This document shows positions 45,093 through 56,500 of a stretch of DNA of 64,000 bases, piece after piece. Source of the stretch: Gigantopelta aegis (lineage: Eukaryota; Mollusca; Gastropoda; Neomphalida; Peltospiridae); NCBI RefSeq assembly GCF_016097555.1, contig NC_054702.1, positions 84,103,675 through 84,167,674 of the forward strand. The letters run 5' to 3'. A program made the position numbers and the translations under genes. Every line of letters begins with the position of its first letter. Positions within the stretch are counted from its first letter, which is position 1. Under the pieces are notes generated by a model that had not been told where the DNA came from, ran no database searches, and saw only the letters and a program-made list of their open reading frames with translations.

Positions 45093-45262
45093 CGCCTCTC
45101 AAAACCAGACCATCTGTAAACCGGAATTCTCTCAAAACGGGATGTTTTTCACAGCCTCTTTTCAAATATCAGTACACAAGAGAACCTTTATAAACAGGAT
45201 ACTTCTTAATACTGGACTTTTTACTTGGTCTCGAGGATGTCCCGTTTAGGGGAGTTTCACTA
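45087..45262. mobile_element. 176-bp pogo-like MITE containing the THUMPD2 stop codon
   Basis: Ends CAGTAACGCCTCTCAAAACC and, inverted, TTTAGGGGAGTTTCACTA, flanked by TA. The TAA at 45090-45092 falls in its left terminal repeat. Confidence 0.78.
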
Positions 45263-47341
45263 TAAAAAATTATCAACATTTATTCCACACTTGATTCTCA
45301 TTAGTGACAAGACCATTGAATTTCTTTGCTTTTTTTTGTAAATTCTTTATTTGTTTATACATATATATTATGTAACAGAACAATAGTTCAGCTGCTAGTT
45401 TGAAAAGTTCATTGCCTTTATAGAAGACTTGAACATGATACTAACACTAATAAATAAAGGAACCTCCATGGAGGGGGATTTCAACCTGCAACTCTGAGAG
45501 TATCAGTATAGCTGTATCAGTTTATATCAAAGACAATAATTTCATTGCATCAAGTGACTTGTCTTCTGGAGTATGAAGTTCTGAGATGTTTAACAGTTAC
45601 AGGTTCTGATCAGGTTATTGTATACATACAAATCTATAAATAGGTATTATACAAGCATTCTAAGAGTACTTCTAAAGCAATACATGTGCCTTGCCAGGCA
45701 CAACAAATTTTCATATCTCCTAAATTCAAGGGCCATAAGTCTGAAAATTGGGTAAATCACCATGGAAATTAAACCTGATCTGTAACAGTACATGATAAAG
45801 CTATACACAAATTTTCATATCTTCTTAGTTCAAGGACCATATCTCTGTCAAAAATGGGTAAATCGCCATGAATGTCAAACTTGATCTGTAACTTTTATTT
45901 ACCAAACCACCAAGAGTACTTAAAAACATCGATGAATACCAATTTTTCTTAATTCTGCTACATGGCAGTCTTATTTTTACATAATTTGTAATTTGATCTT
46001 GCAATAGATATTGATTTGATTTATAATTTCATTGTTCAATTAATTTTTAAAACTAAATCTGATTATGATGAATACATTCATGAATCCATAAACAATTATT
46101 CAGTTATTAGTATGCTTAAATTTAAAATATCATTGAGTATATTATGACAAAAATTCAAACTTAACCAATCCCAGTATTTACTTGGGACTTGGAAGTCAAC
46201 CTCATTTTGCAGTATAATACATCATTCCAATCTTTTATTTAATTGCTGGTACATACTGTGCACCCATACACTTTAAATATATTTTAAATAAATGGTGCAT
46301 AATCTGATGTTGTCATAACAATATCAGTGGTATAGGAAGGTGCCAAAAAGTGTGCCACCTGTATATAACGGCCACCATAAATCCCGCCCAATGCATTTCC
46401 TTCATTATTTTACCTTCATATAATGGCCACCTGTTCAATGCTGCAAACAGCCACTATTTTTGGACAAAAATGAATGGTTGAACCTGCTATAACGGCCACT
46501 ATTTCTTGTCCAAAATGAACAGTTGAACTTGCCATAATGGTCACAAGATATATATTTAATTAACTGAATAGGTAACAGAATGCAGTGGAAAGCAATCGGA
46601 AGATAAATTACTTCAAAAAGTGTGTAATAGAGTGAGTTTCAACAAAACGTATTACAATGATGCTTTAAATAGCATTTTTATGTCATAAAAATAGTTTTCT
46701 TTCTTATTTTTTTGATGATTGTTGATACTTTGTGCATTCCAGTTTAGTATCTGGTAGTGACTTTTTTTTATAATAAATTATTTTATATGTGTTTCCTTTA
46801 CCTGTATATAACAGCCACCTGTCCATAATGGGCACTTTTGCCAGGTCCCTCAAGTGACCGTTATATACAGGTTCGACAGTATGTGTGTTTATATATATAT
46901 ATATATCTGAATATGGAGTGTTTCATCGCTAAACGCCATTATACACACCCAATCCTAAAAATGTTTTATTCCAAACCACCATAAACACTAAGCCAGTTTC
47001 TCTGCAATCTGCCATATATCTTCGGACAATCTTATCGCATTTTGCTAAAAACTTAATTTGAACTTGTGTTTGTCTATGTGTGAACAGTGTCTGAGTGGTG
47101 TTCGCACAATGGTTTTTAATATGACATTTTTCGCATCTCGCTTCCTACGCCAGTGAATACATATTTAGTAATGATTATATTTTCTTTCGGTTTTTTTGGC
47201 ACCTAAAAATCCCCCATGCCTAGCCTTTTACTTGTGGGCATACATTATTTAAGAACTACATGTATAATGGGTTTTCTTTTTGAAATGATGTGCATTAATA
47301 TGCTTGTTTTCATTAATATTGGTTGTGTATCATTTTGTTAT
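45093..47341. other. Convergent intergenic region between THUMPD2 and L2HGDH
   Basis: No coding exon was recognised. It contains the remainder of the pogo-like MITE (to 45262), AT-rich probable 3' UTRs of both genes, a related TIR element (46356-46879) and a short TA run near 46893-46905. AATAAA-type signals occur on both strands, so neither 3' end can be fixed. Confidence 0.45.
46356..46879. mobile_element. TIR element with TATATAACGGCCAC repeats
   Basis: Left part CTGTATATAACGGCCACC, right end inverted as GTGACCGTTATATACAGG + TTCGACAG before TA. Additional internal copies (ATAACGGCCACTATTT, ATATAACAGCCACCTG). The left terminus is truncated, abutting another dispersed repeat (GGAAGGTGCCAAAAAGTG). 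Confidence 0.6.
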
Positions 47342-47537
47342 TCACAGGTCAAATTTTGTCTGGCATTTATCAGCAATCATTTTTGCTATTGCTAGAGAAG
47401 AGGTAGCTCCTGGTGATGGTGCATTCCTCACATGAATAATATTCTTTCCCAGTTGGCCTGTCCCACTGTCAAACACAAAGTCCTCTATCAAGTTCCCATT
47501 GCTGTCAACAGCCTGAGCACGCACCCCAGTCAGGCCC
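47342..47537 (-). CDS. L2HGDH: L2HGDH terminal coding exon 9
   Basis: Encodes [20 protein letters not shown], then FVFDSGTG and [20 protein letters not shown], ending KFDL-stop (TGA at 47344-47342). The GVRAQA-D--GNL(I/V)EDF and [12 protein letters not shown] blocks are signature C-terminal motifs. Confidence 0.95.
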
Positions 47538-50500
47538 CTGTGAATGAAGTAGTACAATGTAGCAAAATAATACACTGAACATATTTTTATGTTTTCTATC
47601 TAATAGGATTTATATGTCACTTAAGGAAATCTGCAATCATATCACATAAAATGTGATATCAATTATATTTTAACTGTTTAAAATCATAAAATATTCTCTT
47701 TAGCTTTTGTCTCAATTTACCTTCATTTTTAAAAAACCCCACAAAAACTACCATATGTCATATAGTACTGACGTGTAACTTGCCAACACAGCATATCATC
47801 CGTGAAATGACAAACGGTCGTAACTACACTTGGCGAGAAATCACTTTTTGGAATTTCCAGAGTTAGAATGTTCATATTCTGCTTTTGTCAAAAGATCGTA
47901 ACTATCGGCCTATTAGAAAGTGGTTGACTGTCACATGACAAATAGTCGTATTATAACTGGTCCAAGAAACAAATGACAAAACGTTGTATCTACATGTATA
48001 GATCTTGCCTCATTCCTTCAACCTGTGTTAAATTCTAGATCAAAATGTCGTAACTGACATTTTCAACGACATTTCAGGTGTAAAATGTTGTAACTACATT
48101 TGCAGACCTGACACCAACTATTAAGTAGTTATCACTATTAATGTTAATATGTTCGCATAACAACGACTAAAACAAAATAACGTATTTTTCGAAAAATATT
48201 CAGTTTTTTTGCTCTCCTGTAAAATTTTGAAAAGTGTAGTTACGAGGTTTTGTCATTTCACCCACGATATGTGGTTACCAGGTATGAAAAATTAATTAAT
48301 CTTAAGAATCAAATTGAATACAGTTATGTTCAGTTTGTTAAAAACTGACTAAGCATATACAAATATAAATACCAGATATCTCACATTACTTTGGTACACA
48401 CATATATATTGACAGATCAAATGAATTAAACTATTTCTTGAAATGGGTAAACTTCTGGTAATGCCAGAGATGTTGCAAAATTCCAATCCAAATATGGCAT
48501 TTGTACAAATCCACAACAAAATGTGTCTATGAAGATTTGATGAGGGTGAGTTTCTTCTTTGAAGTAATTATTATTACCGTGACCTGGTTTTGATATTTAA
48601 TTAACTTACCTTTTAACATCCCTCAGTCTGAGTGAAGGAACATATCTCTGAAGCTGTTTAACTTGAGCACCGTAGAAAATCCCCTTGTACATTTCTTCAA
48701 CACCATACTTGAGGTTACGCAAGGCTAGCTTTCTCAGACCACTACAAATAAATAAGAATTTGTCTTTCCCACACTCTTCAAACATAATTTACAGTTTAGA
48801 AGAGTGATCAGATGATGGACCAAGTGCACTAGAAAAAACATTAGAAGAAGAAAAAAGCTTTAAAAATTACAAATAATGAAAATTATAAAACATGGTATGC
48901 AATGGAAGTTTGTAAAACATTTTTGAAGAAATTCTGAATATTTTATAGACACATTATTCAGGGCTCACACTGGAACAAATTTTGGTTTAGCCAATTTTTA
49001 AATATCATACATGAATGTTGAGTATCTCCTTAAAAATTATTAAAATGTGGTTAATTTAAGGAATATTTTATTAGCCAAAACTTAAATGTTGTAGCCATTT
49101 TTAATAAAAATTAGCAATTGGTTAATTTGGCAATGTACAGGATGAGCCCTGCATTATATCTTACAGTTGTACATATATCCATAGCGATGTAACTGTATCA
49201 TACCTATAGCTGAGTGCATTAACCATGTCAGAGAGACTGAACTGTGTGTATCCATAGCAATATAACTGTATCATACCTATAGCTGAGTGCATTAACCATG
49301 TCAGAGAGACTGAATTGTGTGTATCCATAGCAATATAACTGTATCATACCTATAGCTGAGGGCATCCATCATGTCAGACAGACTGAACTGTGTGTATCCA
49401 TAGCCGTATAACTGTATCATACCTATAGCTGAGGGCATCCATCATGTCAGACAGACTGAACTGTGTGTATCCATAGCGTTATAACTGTATCATACCTATA
49501 GCTGGTGTATCCATCATGTCGGACAGACTGAACTGTGTGTATCCATAGCCATATAACTGTATCATACCTATAGCTGAACAGACTGAACTGTGTGTATCCA
49601 TAGCAATATAACTGTATCATACATATAGCTGAGGGCATCCATCATGTCAGACAGACTGAACTGTGTGTATCCATAGCGTTATAACTGTATCATACCTATA
49701 GCTGGTGTATCCATCATGTCGGACAGACTGAACTGTGTGTATCCATAGCCATATAACTGTATCATACCTATAGCTGAGTGCATCCACCATGTCAGACAGA
49801 CTGAACTGTGTGTATCCATAGCCATATAACTGTATCATACCTATAGCTGAGGGCATCCACCATGTCAGACAGACTGAACTGTGTGTATCCATAGCCATAT
49901 AACTGTATCATACCTATAGCTGAGTGCATCCACCATGTCAGACAGACTGAACTGTGTGTATCCATAGCCATATAACTGTATCATACCTATAGCTGAGTGC
50001 ATCCAGCTGAGGGCATCCATCATGTCAGACAGACTGAACTGTGTGTATCCATAGCCGTATAACTGTATCATACCTATAGCTGAGTGCATCCATCATGTCA
50101 GACAGACTGAACTGTGTGTATCCATAGCCGTATAACTGTATCATACCTATAGCTGAGTGCATCCATCATGTCAGACAGACTGAACTGTGTGTATCCATAG
50201 CCCTCTCTCTTGAAGGCTAGAACAGCATTAGGACCCAGCAGGACCCTGCCATCTATACGTGGGGTGAAGTGGACACCCAGGAACGGGAAGCGTGGATCTG
50301 GTACCTTCAACAAAATGTTCCTCTTTTATTCTGTCTTCCATTTAAATGACAGTAAAAAAAAACAGGTACATATTATAGTTTGGCAGAATATGAAGCTTGT
50401 CATTTAACATAACATTATATTCAGTACTATTATATTATTTATTATGTGGTTATGTTTTATTCCTAATAAAGTTTCTATTTATTACTATGCTAATACTAAT

Positions 50501-53500
50501 ATTTCATAAACAAATATAACAGATACACATTTCTCCAAACCTCCATAAAATATTTTTTTAAACTTTCATTCATTATTAAAAGTTAACTGGAGGTCACTTT
50601 TGGCATACATGGTAAATGGAGGCAATTTTCATAAGAGATAAGGCCAGATTTAATGGAGAAAAGCATGAATCTGACAGAAAGAAGTTGCTCTTGGAATGGA
50701 AAAAGAATAGATGGACTACAAAGCAAGATTAAAGTAAGGAGCATGTGGAGAGGGTGTTGAATTCTGTCACAGCACTGAACAAAAAAACTTTGTAATTATT
50801 TTCTTACTTTGGCATACAGGCTACCTTTGTTTAACACCCAACAGCCTATGTATTTTTCATGCTGGGGTGTCGATTAATCAGTTATTTATTCATTTTGGCA
50901 TACAGGGAGAAACTGAAAGTGTGTGGGATGGATTACCACAAAAGATGAGAACAGACTTGATGCTTTAAAGACAAATGGAAGTTGCTTTTTAAATGAAGAA
51001 AGGATGGGTCAATCATAAGGCAAGAGAAAAAAATGCACATGCATGTAGAAAAGAGGAGATTTCTGTCATTATAACAATGAATAAAACATTATTCTTCAAC
51101 TTACTGGATAAATGTTTCCTCTGATGAGATCATGTTTTTCTGGCACCAGTTCTAGGTACTCTCCCCTGAATGGAAGAATCCTCGGGTTCCTGTCACAGCC
51201 AGACAACTGGGCCAGTCGATCAGACTGCAGACCACCACACGTGACCACATACTTACACCGGAGCGGCGAATTCTGAATAGTAAAACATGAGATCAATTAA
51301 ATTTGTAGGAATAAAATATGCACATAAAAAATGAAACTATTCTAATATATAATCATCCCATGGGCAGATCAGGACAGATTTTGCAAGGAGGACTAATGGG
51401 AAAAGGGCACAAGGACTACATGTAACTCATCCTAATTAAAAGAGTAAAAAAGGGGGGTACTTAAATATTTTTAGAGGGAAGGGGTCCCTAGATCTGCCTC
51501 TGCAATCTGTTAAACAGACATCTAACGGGAGTATAAAAGGGGGGTACCCTAGATCTGCCTCTGCAATCTGTTTAACAGACATCTAACGGGAGTATAAAAG
51601 GGGGGGTCCCCTAGATCTGCCTCTGCAATCTGTTTAACAGACATCTAACGGGAGTATAAAAGGGGGGTCCCCTAGATCTGCCTCTGCAATCTGTTAAACA
51701 GACATCTAACGGGAGTATAAAAGGGGGGTACCCTAGATCTGCCTCTGCAATCTGTTTAACAGACATCTAACGGGAGTATAAAAGGGGGGGTCCCCTAGAT
51801 CTGCCTCTGCAATCTGTTTAACAGACATCTAACGGGAGTATAAAAGGGGGGTCCCCTAGATCTGCCTCTGCAATCTGTTAAACAGACATCTAACGGGAGT
51901 ATAAAAGGGGGGTCCCCTAGATCTGCCTCTGCAAACTGTTTAACAGACATCTAACGGGAGTATAAAAGGGGGTCCCCTAGATCTGCCTCTGCAATCTGTT
52001 TAACAGACATCTAACGGGAGTATAAAAGGGGGGTCCCCTAGATCTGCCTCTGCAATCTGTTAAACAGACATCTAACGGGAGTATAAAAGGGGGGGTCCCC
52101 TAGATCTGCCTCTGCAATCTGTTTAACAGACATCTAAAAAGGAATGCTAAAGCAAGGCTTTTGGACTGGTGTGCATATTCAACGATATATAACGCACATT
52201 ATTGCTTAATATCAAGTATAATCGTATAGTTAATTAATAAAACGGTTAAATGTGACGGCTATTATATATAACGGGCGCAGCCATTTTGTACCATCTCAGT
52301 GAATACACCCTCTGGCGAGCTGGTGGTTACGTAATATATAACATGTCACGTCAGGAATTAGTCTTCGAACTGAAGAAACAAAACATACCTGATTTTTGCA
52401 GATGCATCGCAATGTTCTGTAATAATAATCATCCCAGTAACACAGCAACGTGTATATGTGGTTTATTTTTCAATACAAAATAAACCACCATTGTCAAAGC
52501 GTTGAAATAACTGTATTATATTTTGTATATATATTAACCCACGTACTGAAATAATAGTCGGAGTGTTTTCTTGGTTAATTGGTATTTTCTTTTCCTACTG
52601 TGGCCTGTACCTGTGGTTCTTGATTGGCAGGTGTATATTTAGACGGTCCCCAGACACTGTGTCTAGACACACTAAAAAGACATCCCTCTTTTATTAAGAT
52701 CACAGGGTATTGTGTGATAACCTCAAATCGTAATGGACTTTACCAGCTTTATTACTGTAAGTAATTCTGTAAAACCCTTGATTAAGTAGACTTTCCCCAT
52801 CTAAAATCACAAAACTGACCAATTACATGGTCCCAAAGAAAAGAAAAGTATCACTTGGGTATTGTGAGTGGTCGTTTTTGCTCGAACGTATCCTACCAAT
52901 AGGCCTAATAATATGAATTTTTTCTTTGGATTTTTTAAAAGAAAAAAATACTATAACTCCATTTCGTTATATTGATGCAAACTGAAATATATTTAGTTAA
53001 ATAGTTTATTATACTATCAAGTCATTTATGTTGTTTTACAAGTCAGGTTGATGAAAGCGAAGCACCTTGTCGTAAATTAGAGCATTTGTTTACACTGTGC
53101 ATAATAGAGAAGTTGGACCTGAGCTGACGTCACTTCGCCCCAAGCTATACCACTGGACGTCACAAAAACAAAACAAAATGGCTGCCCCCAGTTAGCAGGA
53201 ATAATCATGGTTTTTTTATTAATTCTAAAATTACGCGTATTTCATTTGTTAAAGTGTCAATATGTGTTGGTAGTCCGGGTATGCATCTTTCCAACACATA
53301 CGTCTCTTGTTGGAGTTTAGTCTACCTTTAAAACAATAGACCACTTACTGGTAACTTGTTTATTATCTTGTAAGTTTTTGTCATGTCCACTTAAGCAGGT
53401 CTGATCATACTGTTATTAGAAATATGATAAAGGTGAATCTTAGCTAATATTTTACCTTTTCCAGTTTGCCATATATAGTTATAGGGAAGTTGATCCCATC

Positions 53501-56500
53501 TTGGCTTCCAGGTTTGCTTTCTTTCGTTGCAGTAAAACTTGTCACTTGGTAGTCTGTGTAGATTTTGCCACCAAGCTGTTGAAACGTCTTGCCATAGCTC
53601 CTGGTCACCAGACCCCAGTCCACAATGCCAGTATGTGGAGAATGGATTGCTTTTAGGCCCTGAAATATAACACTTATTCATATTACCAACACATCATACG
53701 GTTAATATGGATTAGTCCCTGAAAATAGCTGCTAATCGGGGGTAGTTTGTGTAAAATAAATATTAATATTACAAAAGTTGGTTTAAAGGTGTTTGTTCAT
53801 GTGAATTAGTCTCTTTTTTTTTATGAGTGCTACTATGGGAGGAAAAAATGATGTTAAGGGCTTTTGTGTGTAAATCAGGCCTGCAGGAATCAGGGGGTCT
53901 GTGCCCACTCCTGCCCCACCCCAAGTGAGGATGAAAACGTATGGGTGGGTTTTTTGTCCTAGTTTATATAAAAATAAAAATAAAGAGTAAAATGTTATCT
54001 CTGATCAGCAATGGCTTATCAATCTTACTTTACAGTTTGGTTCAATCTCTAATCAGCAGTGGCTTATCAATCTTACTTTACAGTTTGTTTCAATCTGTAA
54101 TCAGCAGTGGCTTATCAATCTTACTTTACAGTTTGGTTCAATCTCTAATCAGCAGTGGCTTATCAATCTTACTTTACAGTTTGGTTCAATCTCTAATCAG
54201 CAGTGGCTTATCAATCTTACTTTACAGTTTGGTTCAATCTCTAAGCAGTGGCTTATCAATCTTACTTTACAGTTTGGTTCAATCTCTAATCAGCAGTGGC
54301 TTATCAATCTTACTTTACAGTTTGGTTCAATCTCTAATCAGCAGTGGCTTATCAATCTTACTTTACAGTTTGGTTCAATCTCTAATCAGCAACGGCTTAT
54401 CAATCTTACTTTACAGTTTGGTTCAATCTCTAATCAGCAACGGCTTATCAATCTTACTTTACAGTTTGGTTCAATCTCTAATCAGCAATGGCTTATCAAT
54501 CTTACTTTACAGTTTGGTTCAATCTCTTTGATCTCAGTTGATCCAACAATTCTAAGATCTTTGACACCATTCTGAACACCTCTTTCAAACAGCTTGTCAA
54601 GTCGAGCAATTTCTTGTGGCCTTACTGCAACTATTAGCTGTAAAAAATACACAAAAAAAACATACAATTTAAATGATAGTATCCATTTTGAAATCTTAAT
54701 TGTATTAGGAGTGAAATATAATGTGTTTATGAAGTGCCATGCAGATGACTAGATCAACCCCCATTAGTATTACAAAACTGGGTTGGGGGTTTTCTGTTCC
54801 AGCAAGTGTTCCATAACTGATGTAACTAATGCCATGGTATGTGCTGTTTTGCCAGTGGTAAAGTTAATTGAAAAGTAGCCAAGTGATGGCACAAGGATCC
54901 TTTCTCTGCTTTTGATACGTGTTGTAGTGAAATATTTCTACATTCAAAAACAGTTAATTTTTCAGTAAAAACAAATATAGCTTTATAATGTCAAATGTAT
55001 CATTGTTATTTGGGTTTAGTTAAATATGTAATTATGTACTAAGCAACAAAAGAGATGCAAGATGCCAAATCATAATAAAATGTGTTGCTTTAGACAGTTA
55101 TTTGAAATATACAGAACAACACTTGATTTCAAGCTAACAAGAGGAGACTTTCTGTTTTAATACCAGGGTTTCTAGATTATGGTAGCCCCACTCCCATAGC
55201 TAGTGATATTCAGTGTTGGGCTAGTAAATAACTACTATAACTAGCCCAATGGCTAGTGGAAAAAACACCTTGTCAAATGCTGCATTTAAGTCTTATTTTG
55301 TAAATATGAATATCCTGCCCCCTCTTCCCACCCCAATCTAAGGATTTTTAAGCTCTATCTCCATCTTTATGTGACATATTTGATTATTACTACTGTATTA
55401 GTAAAACTGTATTTATTTAAAGTAGAGCTAGTGAATTTTTAATCATGGCTAGTAAAAATTTTAAATCACTGATCCCATGGCTAGTGGATTTTTATAACAT
55501 TCTAGAAGCCCTGAATACATAATATCACATCACTGGTGTAGCCAAAGGTAGAGGGGGCATGGAGGTAATGTAACATAACTCACTGACAATAAAGTTGGCC
55601 CCCACCCTTCCCCACCAATGTGGGTTCCACTCTTCCCCCAATATTTGTATTTTTGTCATTCAGTATATAATGTACCACGGCCAACCTTTCCACACTTTTT
55701 GTATGGCACTCCGAACTGGTCGCAGTACTTGTATGCGAGATCCAGGCCTTCGACACACAGCTTGGCTCTGAGAGATCCGGGGGTGTAGTAGATACCAGCA
55801 TGGATTACACCACTGTTGTGACCACTCTGGTGGGATGCTGCAATACAAACAACACCCCAACACATAAACTACAAGTTGTCAAATGAAGGCTTTATGTGTA
55901 CCTTATATCTGTGTTTACATGCGTGGTCTAGTATGTGTACCTTATATCTGTGTTTACATGCGTGGTCTAGTATGTGTACCTTATATCTGTGTTTACATGC
56001 GTGGTCTAGTATGTGTACCTTATATCTGTGTTTACATGTTGTATGGTCTAGTATGTGTACCTTATATCTGTGTTTACATGCGTGGTCTAGTATGTGTACC
56101 TTATATCTGTGTTTACATGCGTGGTCTAGTATGTGTACCTTATATCTGTGTTTACATGCGTGGTCTAGTATGTGTACCTTATATCTGTGTTTACATGTTG
56201 TATGGTCTAGTATGTGTACCTTATATCTGTGTTTACATGCGTGGTCTAGTATGTGTACCTTATATCTGTGTTTACATGCGTGGTCTAGTATGTGTACCTT
56301 ATATCTGTGTTTACATGTTGTATGGTCTAGTATGTGTACCTTATATCTGTGTTTACATGCGTGGTCTAGTATGTGTACCTTATATCTGTGTTTACATGTT
56401 GTATGGTCTAGTATGTGTACCTTATATCTGTGTTTACATGCGTGGTCTAGTATGTGTACCTTATATCTGTGTTTACATGTTGTATGGTCTAGTCTATCAG

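Noticed and set aside
49447-50089. Minus-strand repeat frames containing [11 protein letters not shown] as a tandem-repeat protein
   Set aside because: The 73-bp unit shifts frame each copy, so no continuous repeat protein exists; the homology belongs to one exon 7 plus duplicated intronic copies.
53391-53681. 96-codon minus-strand frame ([12 protein letters not shown]...)
   Set aside because: It is a shadow of L2HGDH exon 5; the true frame is the one giving [15 protein letters not shown], confirmed by phase on both sides.
53941-54531. 196-codon plus-strand frame
   Set aside because: It is produced by a 48-bp repeat with no in-frame stop; the real coding content is on the minus strand (L2HGDH exon 4).
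55580-55865. Other minus-strand frames over L2HGDH exon 3
   Set aside because: Only the frame with [13 protein letters not shown] agrees with the family and with exon phases.
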